Below are positions 26,693-35,564 of a stretch of DNA of 64,000 nt, piece by piece (the stretch's first letter is position 1; each line of letters begins with the position of its first letter). The notes below the pieces were generated by a model. The model had not been told where the DNA came from and did not search any database. It saw only the letters and a program-made list of their open reading frames with translations. Both the position numbers and the translations under genes were made by a program. Origin of the DNA: Paraburkholderia sp. IMGN_8 (GTDB taxonomy: Bacteria; Pseudomonadota; Gammaproteobacteria; Burkholderiales; Burkholderiaceae); contig NZ_CP150900.1 in the NCBI RefSeq assembly GCF_038050405.1, forward strand, positions 3,410,001 through 3,474,000, given 5' to 3'.

Positions 26693-27252
26693 AGGGGCGA
26701 CTGGTTTCGCGTTTGGTTCCGCGTTTGGTCCCACCTGCGCTTTCCAGCAACCGGCTGCGGCTCGTACTGGCCGGCGCACTCTGTGCCGGCGCCAGTCTGC
26801 TGACGAGCGGCTGCTCGTCGGTCGGTGCGGCGAGCGGCGCGGCGGCCGGCGTCGCGTCGGGTCTCGTGACCACCAATCCGGCCGTGGGCATCGGCGTCGG
26901 CATCGCGGTGCAGGCGGCTACCGACGAAGCCATCGGCCGCTATATGCGCAACATGCACGCCGATCAGCAGAACCTGATCGCCGCGTTAGCAGGCGCAATG
27001 CCGGTCGGCGAGACGCGGCCCTGGGCGGTCAAGCACACGTTGCCGATCGAGAACGGTCACGGCAAGGTGCGCGTGACGCGCGCGTTCGGTTCGGCGCTGA
27101 CGCTGTGCAAGGAATTCGTGTTTTCAGTCCAGGACGGCGACGGCCCGAACGCGCACGAAGACTGGTACACCGGCAGCGCGTGCCAGCAGAACAAAGGCTG
27201 GAAGTGGGCGTCCGCGGAACCGGCGGTCGAACGCTGGGGCAATCTGCAATAA
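26689..27252 (+). CDS. Putative lipoprotein, paralogue B
   Basis: This 187-residue protein has a long basic N-region and the lipobox LTSGC (Cys42), then a Gly/Ala-rich segment (AASGAAAGVASGLVTTNPAV). The domain shares RPWAVKHTLPIENGHGKVRV and WASAEPAVERWGNLQ with the gene just upstream. The ATG overlaps the upstream stop as ATGA, so translation is probably coupled. The two genes are a tandem duplication. Confidence 0.75.
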   Translation: MKGRLVSRLVPRLVPPALSSNRLRLVLAGALCAGASLLTSGCSSVGAASGAAAGVASGLVTTNPAVGIGVGIAVQAATDEAIGRYMRNMHADQQNLIAALAGAMPVGETRPWAVKHTLPIENGHGKVRVTRAFGSALTLCKEFVFSVQDGDGPNAHEDWYTGSACQQNKGWKWASAEPAVERWGNLQ

Positions 27253-27284
27253 AAAAGCGGCAGGGTCTCCCCTGCCGCTTTTTG
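27251..27284. terminator. Bidirectional terminator between the lipoprotein and ABC genes
   Basis: AAAAAAGCGGCAGGG and CCCTGCCGCTTTTT form a long perfect stem with a TCTC loop and T-tracts on both strands, between two convergent transcripts. Confidence 0.9.
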
Positions 27285-27314
27285 CTTGAAGCGTCTTAGT
27301 CGTCTCGACCGCGC

Positions 27315-28661
27315 TTAAGACTCCACGTCTTCCAGACTGAAAATTTCGGTCTGGTCGTTGTACGAGAAGATCTCGCCATAACGGCCCCAGTTGATCACCG
27401 CGTCGAGCGTCTCTTCCGCGGCGCTGTCCGACAGAAAATCCTCCAGTTCCTGCTCGAAGCGCACCCGCGGCGCGCGATGCCCCGGCCGTTCGTTCAAGAC
27501 CTTCTTGATCCGCGCCGCCAGCGGCACGTGCCGCAGCAGATGCTCGGCGAACATCATCTTGCGTTCTTGCGTGCCGAACTCGGCAAACACCCGCGCCGGC
27601 GGCGTCAGGAAAATGTCGCCTTCACGCACGTCGGCGAAACCCAGGTGCTGCAGCACTTCGGCGACCGGGAACAGATCGTCCACCTCCAGATGCAGCGAGC
27701 GGGCGATTTCCGGCATGTCCGCGCGGCCGTGGTACGGCGCGGCGGCCAGCGTCTCGATCAGACCGGCCATCAAGTTGGTCGACACGTGCGGCAACCAGCT
27801 GCCGAGTTCGAGGCCCTTCTTGGTCGCTTCGTCGGTCTGGCGCGCGGTCATCTTTGCGTAGATCTCGTCGACCAGACGGCGGAATGCCGGATCCAGCCGG
27901 TTGCGCGGATGCTTGAACGGCACCTTGATCTCGGCGATCACGCGGCCCGGGTTCGACGACAGCACCAGAATGCGGTCGCACATGAACACCGCTTCCTCGA
28001 TGTTGTGCGTGACGATCAGCACCGATTTGATCGGCATGCGGCCTTGCGTCCACAGGTCGAGCAAGTCGGTACGCAGCGTTTCGGCGGTCAGCACGTCGAG
28101 GGCGGAAAACGGCTCGTCCATCAGCAGCAGCGTCGGATCGACCACCAGCGCGCGTGCAAAGCCGACGCGCTGACGCATGCCGCCCGACAACTCGCGCGGA
28201 TAAGCGTTTTCAAAACCGTCGAGACCGATCAGGTCGATCGCGGCCAGCGCACGTTCGCGGCGCTCGCGCGCACCCACGCCTTGTGCTTCGAGGCCCGCTT
28301 CCACGTTCTGCAGAACGGTCAGCCACGGGAACAGCGCGAAGGTCTGGAACACCATCGCGACGCCCTTCGCCGGGCCGTCGAGCGGCTTGCTCATATACGT
28401 CACTTCGCCATCGGTCGGCTCGATCAGGCCGGCGATGATACGCAACAGTGTCGACTTGCCGGAGCCCGAACGGCCCAGCATGCCGACGATCTCACCTTCG
28501 CGCAGCGACAGGTTCACATCGTCGAGGACGAGCAACTCACCTTGAGTCTTGTTGAACCCTCTGCACACGTCCTTGACGCACAGAATCTCATCACCCAGGC
28601 GCGGAGGCATCGGCGGCGTCTGGACCGGCGCGGCGGTTACGGCAGCTTTAGGATTTTGCAT
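27315..28661 (-). CDS. ABC importer ATPase with C-terminal AAA-associated domain
   Basis: This 448-residue ATPase belongs to the nitrate/sulfonate/taurine-type importers. Walker A GRSGSGKST lies near 67-75, the signature is LSGGMRQRVGFARAL and Walker B is LLLMDEPFSALD. From about residue 290 there is a 150-residue extension (EIARSLHLEVDDLFPVAEVL, VRFEQELEDFLSDSA) of the AAA-associated type. It is a likely regulatory domain. The ATG at 28661 has AAGG upstream. It is 23 bases after the permease gene in the same operon. Confidence 0.88.
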   Translation of the reverse strand: MQNPKAAVTAAPVQTPPMPPRLGDEILCVKDVCRGFNKTQGELLVLDDVNLSLREGEIVGMLGRSGSGKSTLLRIIAGLIEPTDGEVTYMSKPLDGPAKGVAMVFQTFALFPWLTVLQNVEAGLEAQGVGARERRERALAAIDLIGLDGFENAYPRELSGGMRQRVGFARALVVDPTLLLMDEPFSALDVLTAETLRTDLLDLWTQGRMPIKSVLIVTHNIEEAVFMCDRILVLSSNPGRVIAEIKVPFKHPRNRLDPAFRRLVDEIYAKMTARQTDEATKKGLELGSWLPHVSTNLMAGLIETLAAAPYHGRADMPEIARSLHLEVDDLFPVAEVLQHLGFADVREGDIFLTPPARVFAEFGTQERKMMFAEHLLRHVPLAARIKKVLNERPGHRAPRVRFEQELEDFLSDSAAEETLDAVINWGRYGEIFSYNDQTEIFSLEDVES

Positions 28662-28684
28662 CGCGTTTTGCCTTAAATTTACTG

Positions 28685-30436
28685 TCAATCGAGCCGAAGC
28701 TTGGCCTCGGCATAGGCGTACATCGGACGCCACAGCAGGCGGTTGAACAAGGTCACAAACAGGGACATCACGGCAATGCCGAGAATGATTTTCGGAAAGT
28801 CGCCCGCGGCGGTAGTCTGCGCGATGTACGCACCCAGACCGTGTGCGACGACTTTGGTATCGCCCCACTGAACGAACTCGGAGACGATACTCGCGTTCCA
28901 CGCGCCACCGGATGCGGTAATCGCGCCCGTCACGTAGTACGGGAAAATGCCCGGCAGCATCACCTTGCGCCACCACTGCCAGCCGCGGATGCCGAAGTTG
29001 GTGGCCGCCTCCCGGTAGTCATTCGGGTAGGAACTGGCGCCCGCAATCACGTTGAACAGGATATACCACTGGGTGCCGAGCACGATCAGCGGCGACAGCC
29101 AGATGTCCGGGTTCAGGTGAAAGCGCACGATCACGATCACGAACACGGGAAACAGCAGGTTGGCCGGGAACGCGGCCAGAAACTGCGCGAGCGGCTGGAT
29201 CTTTTCGGCGAGCGCCGGACGCAGCCCGATCAGCACACCGAGCGGCACCCAGATCAGCGACGAGAGAGCGATCAGCAGCGCCACGCGCATCAGCGTGATG
29301 AGGCCCAGCAGGACCACGTGCTCCACTTCGTCGAGCGTCACACCGGTGCGCACATAAGCCACCACACGATAGACCACATACACGGTCAGCAGGATCACCA
29401 GGATCCCCCAGACGATGTCGCCCACGCGCGACGATTTCTGGCGCTGCGGAATCGCGAAGCGAACGCGGTCGAATGCCGGCAGACGCATCGGCACGCGCGC
29501 GGCGTTCGCGAAGACCCAGCCGATCGGCACGAGCAGGCGGTGAATCAGGCGGGTACGGCGGATCAGATCGAGCAGCCACGACTCCGGTGCGTTGCCGGAG
29601 CTCGTCGTTTCCATGCGGAACTTGTCGGCCCACGCGACGAGCGGGCGGAACAGGAACTGGTCATAGGCCAGAATCACGACCGTCATCGCCAGAATTACCC
29701 AGCCGATCGCGTGCATGTTCCTATCGGAGATCGCCTGCGCCAGGTACGCGCCGATCCCCGGCAGCGTAATCGTGTTGTTGCCCACCGTGATGGCTTCGGA
29801 GGCCACGACGAAGAACCAGCCGCCCGACATCGACATCATCATGTTCCAGATGAGGCCGGGCATCGAGAACGGCACTTCGAGCTTCCAGAAGCGCTGCCAT
29901 CCGGTCAGATGGAAGCCGCGCGAGACTTCGTCCAGGTCGCGCGGCACCGTGCGCAGCGACTGATAGAAGCTGAAGGTCATGTTCCACGCCTGGCTCGTGA
30001 AAATCGCGAAGATCGCCGCGAGCTCCGCGCCCAGCACGCGCCCCGGGAACAACGCGACGAAGAACGTGACCGTAAACGAAATGTAGCCCAGCACCGGCAC
30101 CGACTGCAGGATGTCGAGAATCGGCACCAGCACGAGGCCCGCACGGCGGCTCTTCGCGGCGAGCGTGCCGTAAATCAGCGTGAAGGTCAGCGACGCCACC
30201 ATCGCCGCAAGCATGCGCAGTGTGGTACGCATCGCGTATTCAGGCAGGTTCGTCGGGTCGAGCGAGATGACCTGGGTCTTCAGCGTCGACATCGGCGCCA
30301 GCGTCTGATGAAAGCCGATGGCGGCCATCGCGATCACGCAGATGATCAACGGGAAGGCGACGAAATCCCAGCCGTTAGGCAGCAATCGCCACGCCGAAGC
30401 ATTGGCGGTGCGTTTCAGGTCGAAACTGAAGTCCAT
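28685..30436 (-). CDS. Double-length ABC permease, two fused transport domains
   Basis: This 583-residue inner-membrane protein contains two binding-protein-dependent permease domains in one chain. The first has an EAA-type loop in RGFHLTGWQRFWKLEVPF near 190, and the second in NFGIRGWQWWRKVMLPG near 490. About 12 membrane helices are visible. One copy could supply both membrane halves of the transporter. GGGAGGGCG precedes the ATG at 30436. No solute-binding protein is in this operon, and the substrate is unknown. Confidence 0.88.
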   Translation of the reverse strand: MDFSFDLKRTANASAWRLLPNGWDFVAFPLIICVIAMAAIGFHQTLAPMSTLKTQVISLDPTNLPEYAMRTTLRMLAAMVASLTFTLIYGTLAAKSRRAGLVLVPILDILQSVPVLGYISFTVTFFVALFPGRVLGAELAAIFAIFTSQAWNMTFSFYQSLRTVPRDLDEVSRGFHLTGWQRFWKLEVPFSMPGLIWNMMMSMSGGWFFVVASEAITVGNNTITLPGIGAYLAQAISDRNMHAIGWVILAMTVVILAYDQFLFRPLVAWADKFRMETTSSGNAPESWLLDLIRRTRLIHRLLVPIGWVFANAARVPMRLPAFDRVRFAIPQRQKSSRVGDIVWGILVILLTVYVVYRVVAYVRTGVTLDEVEHVVLLGLITLMRVALLIALSSLIWVPLGVLIGLRPALAEKIQPLAQFLAAFPANLLFPVFVIVIVRFHLNPDIWLSPLIVLGTQWYILFNVIAGASSYPNDYREAATNFGIRGWQWWRKVMLPGIFPYYVTGAITASGGAWNASIVSEFVQWGDTKVVAHGLGAYIAQTTAAGDFPKIILGIAVMSLFVTLFNRLLWRPMYAYAEAKLRLD

Positions 30437-31129
30437 CAGGCGCCCTCCCCGTTGTGACAAGCATTCAAGTGCATAAAGGAGGCCGAGGCTTCGGCGCGGC
30501 GGTCTGAAGATTGGTCCGGAAAGCGGAAATCAGGCATGGCAAAACGCGTGTGCGCGGTAAATCGTTAGCGTTGGAGACACGTAGACCGGTGGCGGACGTG
30601 TCCTCGGGCATGCCCTGGACCGGTACCGCGAAGCCGGACTCCTCTGTCGCCGCAGGCGCCGCCCGTAGGCTGGCGAGCTCTCCTTGTTTTGGACGGCACG
30701 ACACTACACCATCCTATGTTTCAGGCACAACCTTTCCCAGTAAATAGCGGCAAGCACCCAGCAAAGGCCCTCGGTTCATCACTGGCAAGCCGTACCGCAA
30801 TTATTTACCGTCGCGCGCCAGCCACACCCGGACCCGGTCTCGGATCCATCCGGCGCGCTCCAGGCTACCCGGAAAACCCGTTGAACCATTCAGAAACCCG
30901 GCACGGTGCCGTTAAGAACCTGATGGGCTATGCGGGTGTACTTCGCATTCCCGCAATAACGGTGGCGTCTGGCCCCACGACGGTTAAAATCGGGAACGAC
31001 GCGCATGTTCGCGATTTATCCCGGGCCGCAGCGGCACCTCGCCGCCCGTTTCCACAAAGACGATTCGGCGCCAGCGCGCCGCCACGAACGAGCTTGTTGC
31101 ATGTCACAGCCAGACGGATCAGAGGGTCG
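30437..31129. other. 693-base divergent intergenic region with structured leader candidate
   Basis: No gene is supported; a 147-codon in-frame extension of the rightward GGDEF gene has no domain. Hairpin elements on the ABC-operon side are GACACGT (30576-30582) with ACGTGTC (30596-30602), and GGGCATGCCC (30606-30615). GGACCGGTACC and GACCGGT repeats lie nearby. I compared by eye with ykkC, yybP-ykoY, TPP and glycine riboswitch motifs and found no match. Confidence 0.45.
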
Positions 31130-32821
31130 ATGAACAGGGCAACCTTGCGCCAGGCAACCGGACCGATCAGCTTCGTGCTGATCGCGCTCGTTTGCTGGTT
31201 CGTGGCCGGCATGGTCGCGGACCGGATGGTACAGCAAGAGCTGGACGCAGCCTTGCGCGTGCAGCGGCAGATGTCCACGTCGATCGTCGACAACATGGCC
31301 GAGGTCATCGCCAGCGACCTCGCCATGTCGCGGGCCATTCCGGCAACCATGGCCGAGATGGATGTGGTCCAGCACGCGCTGTCACAATCGCAGAATTATG
31401 CCGCGAACGGCGAAGCGGCGGAACCCGCCCAGCGCGCCGCGTTGCTAAAAGACCCGCAGATGGCCGCTGTCAGCGACTTTCTACATGACGCGCAAGGCTT
31501 CTCCGGGCTCGATCAGATCTGGCTCGTCAACGCCAACGGCATATGTGTCGCATCGAGCAGCTCCGTCCACAACCCGCTGGCTGCGGAGCGCTCCCTCGTC
31601 GGCGCCGATATGCGCACGCGCGGCTACCTGACGAACGCGCTGCTTGGCGCGTTCTCGGAGGCCTACGGCGTAGGCCGCGTGAGCGGCGAACCGGGCATCT
31701 TCATCGCGGCGCCGGTGTACGCAGACGGCTTGCTGGTCGGGGCGGTGGTCGCCAAAGTGGGGATCGCGCGGTTGCGCCACTGGGTCGCGCATGCCGGCAC
31801 CTTTGTCGCCGATGAGAACGGCGTCATCATCATGGCGCACGACAGCGCGCTCGAAGGCCACGCGCTGCCGGACTCGCGGGTTCAGCATCTGAGCGAGGCC
31901 GAACGCCAGATCATCTATCACCGCGAGTCGTTCCCCGATGTACGGATTCAGGTCGCCCCACAGGTGCGCGACCAGGCGCCGTGGGTGCCCACCTCGATTG
32001 CCGCGCAACTGTTCGGCATGACCGAGCGGCCCGTGCCGTCGCTGTACCAGGCGCGCGGTGGACTGAACTCGGGACTGTCGGCCCATCTGGTCGACCCGCT
32101 CGCGGCCTGGCCTGAACTGCTGCGCAATCACAAGCGCGATCATCTGCTGGTGTTTCTGACGCTGGCCGGCACGGTCGCGCTGGCGTGGGTGATCACTGTG
32201 TCGTATGTGCGCGAGCGGCGCCATCATCGCGCCACGCGCGACCTCGCTGAACAATTGCAGTCGGCCAATACGCTGCTGTCGGCCGAGGCGCGCCACGATG
32301 CGCTGACCGGCGCGCTGTCGCGGCGCTATTTCCTCGACTTGCTGAGGCACGAGATCGAACGCGCGCATGCGAACAACGAGCCGCTGTGCATGGCAATCGC
32401 CGACCTCGATCACTTCAAGCAGATCAACGACCGCTTCGGCCACGCCGCCGGCGACCGCGCGCTCGAGCATTTCGTCGACACCTGCCGCGCCGAACTGCGC
32501 GGCGCCGATGCGGTCGGCCGGCTCGGCGGTGAAGAATTCGGCTTGCTGCTGCCGGCCACCGGCCTCGCCGGCGGCCGCGAGGTGGTCGAGCGGCTGCGCA
32601 TGCGCCTGAAGGCGGTTCCTTCGGCGAAGCTGCCTGCCGCGGTAGGCCTGAGCGTCAGTATCGGCATCACTGAACTCTCGCCCGACGATCTGCCCGAGCG
32701 GATCATGAGCCGCGCCGACCTCGCGCTGTACGCGGCGAAGACCGGCGGCCGCGACCGTACTGAAGCCCTGCCGCCTGACGACACCGCCCCGCCGGCCCGC
32801 ACGGTGGCTAGCGCCTGGTAA
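31130..32821 (+). CDS. Membrane diguanylate cyclase with inhibitory site
   Basis: This 563-residue protein makes c-di-GMP. Membrane helices lie near 12-31 and 340-362. Between them is a periplasmic sensor region (LDQIWLVNANGICVAS, IFIAAPVYADGLLVGAVVAK) of the CACHE type. The C-terminal GGDEF domain carries RLGGEEF near 463, and an RxxD product-inhibition site (RGAD) lies exactly five residues before GGEEF. It should therefore be an active, feedback-inhibited cyclase. The ATG at 31130 has GAGGG upstream and directly precedes the first helix. Confidence 0.88.
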   Translation: MNRATLRQATGPISFVLIALVCWFVAGMVADRMVQQELDAALRVQRQMSTSIVDNMAEVIASDLAMSRAIPATMAEMDVVQHALSQSQNYAANGEAAEPAQRAALLKDPQMAAVSDFLHDAQGFSGLDQIWLVNANGICVASSSSVHNPLAAERSLVGADMRTRGYLTNALLGAFSEAYGVGRVSGEPGIFIAAPVYADGLLVGAVVAKVGIARLRHWVAHAGTFVADENGVIIMAHDSALEGHALPDSRVQHLSEAERQIIYHRESFPDVRIQVAPQVRDQAPWVPTSIAAQLFGMTERPVPSLYQARGGLNSGLSAHLVDPLAAWPELLRNHKRDHLLVFLTLAGTVALAWVITVSYVRERRHHRATRDLAEQLQSANTLLSAEARHDALTGALSRRYFLDLLRHEIERAHANNEPLCMAIADLDHFKQINDRFGHAAGDRALEHFVDTCRAELRGADAVGRLGGEEFGLLLPATGLAGGREVVERLRMRLKAVPSAKLPAAVGLSVSIGITELSPDDLPERIMSRADLALYAAKTGGRDRTEALPPDDTAPPARTVASAW

Positions 32822-32982
32822 AAATAGATGCACATCGGGACGCACCCACGCACGCATCGATGAATCCAGTAGATGACGCAACGCAAGACCCCGCAAGACC
32901 CGCCCTTCAGCACGCCCTGACGAAGCAGGTATCATCGACCCTGATATTGAGGTTGCCGCTACCGCTCTAACGGGAGATTCGC

Positions 32983-33252
32983 ATGAAGGGAAATCTGGTC
33001 ATCGTCTGCCGCGATCACGATGCTGACGCGTTCGACCATCTGCTGGCCGAATATGGCGCATTTCAGACGCGCCTGTCGTCGACCGCGTGGTATCTGAAAC
33101 TGGATGTCGCGCCGGAACTGATTCAGGAAGAGATACTCGCTCGTCTCGGCAAATACACGACGCACTACATCTTCGAAGCCGAAACGGTGACGTGGAATAC
33201 GGTGGATAGCGAGGCGGCGAATGCGCTGAACACGCTGTTTTCAGAAGACTAG
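32983..33252 (+). CDS. Small hypothetical protein, possible ferredoxin-like fold
   Basis: This 89-residue protein has a strand-helix-strand-helix-strand pattern: NLVIVCRDH, then ADAFDHLLAEYGAF, STAWYLKLDV, APELIQEEILARL and THYIFEAETVTW. This resembles SinR-like or Cas2-like small proteins, but I see no catalytic residues to prove it. CGGGAGATTCGC precedes the ATG. No cas genes or CRISPR repeats are nearby. It converges with the histidine kinase gene. Confidence 0.6.
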   Translation: MKGNLVIVCRDHDADAFDHLLAEYGAFQTRLSSTAWYLKLDVAPELIQEEILARLGKYTTHYIFEAETVTWNTVDSEAANALNTLFSED

Positions 33253-33318
33253 CGGCGCGCGCTCAAACGCGCGTCCTGGAATATGCAGGGGCAAGCGCCT
33301 GCCGCCCCCACCCCTGAC

Positions 33319-34635
33319 CTACCAGGCGCTTTCCGACGCCGCCGCGACGCGCGGCACGGAATCGAACGGAAAGCTCATCAAAACCTGCAAGCCACGGCCC
33401 TCGTGGTTGCCGATTTCCCACTCGCCGCCCGCACGCCGCACCAGCCGCTCGACGATCGCCAGCCCCAGACCGCTATGGCCGTTGCCGCCGCGCGCCGGAT
33501 CGAGCCGCACGAACGGACGGCTCGCGTTGATCAGATCCTGCGCGGCGATACCGCTGCCGTTATCACGCACCGACAGCGTAAAGCCCTGAGGCGTGCGCTC
33601 CGTGGCGACAACGATCGGCGGCGCGCCATAAGCGTGTGCGTTGTCGAGCAGATTCGACAGAATCCGGTCGAGCGTGGCCGCGGGCAGCACGAAACCCGGC
33701 CCTGCGTTGAGTTCGGTCTGCACGCTGGGCGCACCGGCCGCCACCGCGCGATAGCTGCGCACCACGCGCTCGCACTGCGCATCCACTTCGACTGCTTCAC
33801 TGCGATCGGCGCCGTCATGAGCGAACACCAGAAACTGCTCGACGATATGCGTCATCGAATCGACGTCGCGCACCACGCCGTCGCGCATCTTCACTTCGTC
33901 CATCATCTCGGCGCGCAGCCGCAAACGCGCGAGCGGCGTTTTCAGGTCGTGCGCGACGCCGGCCAGCATCACGGCGCGGTCGTGTTCGGTACGCGCCACT
34001 TCCTGAACCATCTGGTTGAAGCCATGCGTCAACTGACGCAATTCGCGCGGGCCTCGCTCGGGCACCGGCGGCACCGGCAGGCCGCGGCCGAACCGCGCCA
34101 CCGCCTGAGCGAGCGAGCGCAACGGCTGCTGCAACGCCCATGCGGCAAACAGCGCCGCCATCACCGCGAACGAAAAGATGATCGCGAGCCAGAGCACCGT
34201 GCGGTCGAGCGAACGGGGCGTGCGCAACGGCTGCACCGGCACGACGATCCAGCTGCGGTCCGCGGTGGTGCGCACCCACAGCGTGGGCGGATGGCCCGGC
34301 TGACCGATCCGCACCAGGGTACCGGACGGCATGCGGTCGCGCACGTCTTCGACAAACCGCGCGAGCGACGCCGGCAGGTTTGTGGTGTCCGCCGGCACGT
34401 CCGGACTGGCCGGATCGACCAGCCTCACACGCGACGGCAACGGCTGGTCCGGCGTATGAGCGACGTGCTGCCGCACCGCGTCGACGAGGAATGTGGCTTC
34501 CTCGACCGCGTAGCGCGCTTGCAGCTGGCTGCGCTCAAGGCGCATCAGCGCGTACCACGCGAAATGCGACAGCAGCAGCACCGCGACGACTAGCAGCGCC
34601 AGCCGTCCGAACAGCGAATCAATGGGACGGCGCAT
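33319..34635 (-). CDS. EnvZ-like sensor histidine kinase
   Basis: This 438-residue kinase has membrane helices near 10-30 and 147-168 that flank a periplasmic sensor region. A HAMP domain follows, then the phospho-acceptor His229 in AGVAHDLKTPLARL and the catalytic motifs SNLLDNAHAYG, VRDNGSGI and GHSGLGLAIVERL. The start overlaps the response regulator gene by 17 bases, so the two are one operon and form a pair. The signal is unknown; the divergent Spy-like gene suggests envelope stress. Confidence 0.92.
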   Translation of the reverse strand: MRRPIDSLFGRLALLVVAVLLLSHFAWYALMRLERSQLQARYAVEEATFLVDAVRQHVAHTPDQPLPSRVRLVDPASPDVPADTTNLPASLARFVEDVRDRMPSGTLVRIGQPGHPPTLWVRTTADRSWIVVPVQPLRTPRSLDRTVLWLAIIFSFAVMAALFAAWALQQPLRSLAQAVARFGRGLPVPPVPERGPRELRQLTHGFNQMVQEVARTEHDRAVMLAGVAHDLKTPLARLRLRAEMMDEVKMRDGVVRDVDSMTHIVEQFLVFAHDGADRSEAVEVDAQCERVVRSYRAVAAGAPSVQTELNAGPGFVLPAATLDRILSNLLDNAHAYGAPPIVVATERTPQGFTLSVRDNGSGIAAQDLINASRPFVRLDPARGGNGHSGLGLAIVERLVRRAGGEWEIGNHEGRGLQVLMSFPFDSVPRVAAASESAW

Positions 34636-35344
34636 GCTGTTCGCCGTCGGGCACGAACACGTAGCCGCGCCCGCGCACCGTTTGAATGAAGCGCGGCGTG
34701 GACGGATCGGTTTCGAGGATGCGGCGCAAACGCCACACCTGCACGTCGATGCCGCGGTCGGTGCCGTCGTATTCCGGACCGTGCAGCAGTTCGAGCAGGC
34801 GCTCGCGCGTAAGCGTGCGCATGGGGTGATTAACGAAAATCTTCAACAGCGCGAATTCGCTGCCCGACAGCGTGAGCGGCTTGTCTTCGAGATGCAGCGT
34901 GCGCGACTGGAAATCCAGCGTGAAGCGGCCGAAGTTGAACGGCTCGCGCTGCTCCGGCGCCGCCGCCGACGGTAGCGTGCGGCGCCGCCGCAACACCGCC
35001 TGCACACGCGCCAGCAGCTCGCGCGGGTTGAACGGCTTGCCGAGGTAGTCGTCCGCGCCGAGCTCCAGACCGACGATCCGGTCGACGTCGTCCGCACGCG
35101 CGGTCAGCATGATGACGGGAATGTCGTCCCCCGACGCGCGCAGCTTGCGCAACGCGGTCAGCCCGTCGACGCCGGGCATCATCAGATCGAGCACGATCAG
35201 ATCCGGGCGCTCGCGCTCGAGCCGCCGCTCGAGCGAGCCGGCGTCGTGCAGCACCGAGACCTCGATGCCCTGACGGGCCAGATAGTCGCGCAGCAGATCG
35301 CGCAATTCGACGTCGTCGTCGACGACAAGTATTTGAGTAGCCAT
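34619..35344 (-). CDS. OmpR-family response regulator
   Basis: This 241-residue regulator has a receiver domain with Asp53 (LIVLDLMMPG) and Lys103, and a winged-helix DNA-binding domain ending TVRGRGYVFVPD. It is the partner of the overlapping histidine kinase gene. The promoter side holds paired GTTAC boxes 57-71 bases upstream, consistent with self-regulation. Confidence 0.93.
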   Translation of the reverse strand: MATQILVVDDDVELRDLLRDYLARQGIEVSVLHDAGSLERRLERERPDLIVLDLMMPGVDGLTALRKLRASGDDIPVIMLTARADDVDRIVGLELGADDYLGKPFNPRELLARVQAVLRRRRTLPSAAAPEQREPFNFGRFTLDFQSRTLHLEDKPLTLSGSEFALLKIFVNHPMRTLTRERLLELLHGPEYDGTDRGIDVQVWRLRRILETDPSTPRFIQTVRGRGYVFVPDGEQHAPSH

Positions 35345-35400
35345 GAGATGAAGTTTAACGCGCGGGAGGATGGGTTTTCGTTTCCGGACTGCCCTGAAGG

Positions 35401-35465
35401 GTTACCGGGTGTTACGGTGAAAGGCGCACGTAATCCCTCGTAATAGCGGCATCGGGCGGCGTAAC
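35401..35465. promoter_or_regulatory. Phased GTTAC/GTAAT box array between the two-component genes and the Spy-like gene
   Basis: GTTAC lies at 35401 and 35411. CGTAAT lies at 35429 and 35439. CGTAAC lies at 35460. Each pair is spaced 10 bases start to start, one helical turn, as for OmpR-family dimers. GTAAT-N5-GTAAT resembles the CpxR box GTAAA-N5-GTAAA. The two pairs point in opposite directions, toward the divergent genes. Confidence 0.6.
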
Positions 35466-35564
35466 ACAGCGCCGGGCGCAGTTCTCTACGCTGTGTCTTA
35501 CCGAATGCAGGCCGTCCTCTGTTGCCGGTTGCATCGTCGGCTATTCCATTACAAGGAGCTTTAC

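Noticed and set aside
28841..30457. 538-codon rightward frame antisense to the ABC permease
   Set aside because: His/Arg/Asp/Glu-rich shadow of a membrane protein gene.
32983..33252. CRISPR-associated Cas2
   Set aside because: No repeats, no cas1 and no other cas gene; only the fold order is similar.
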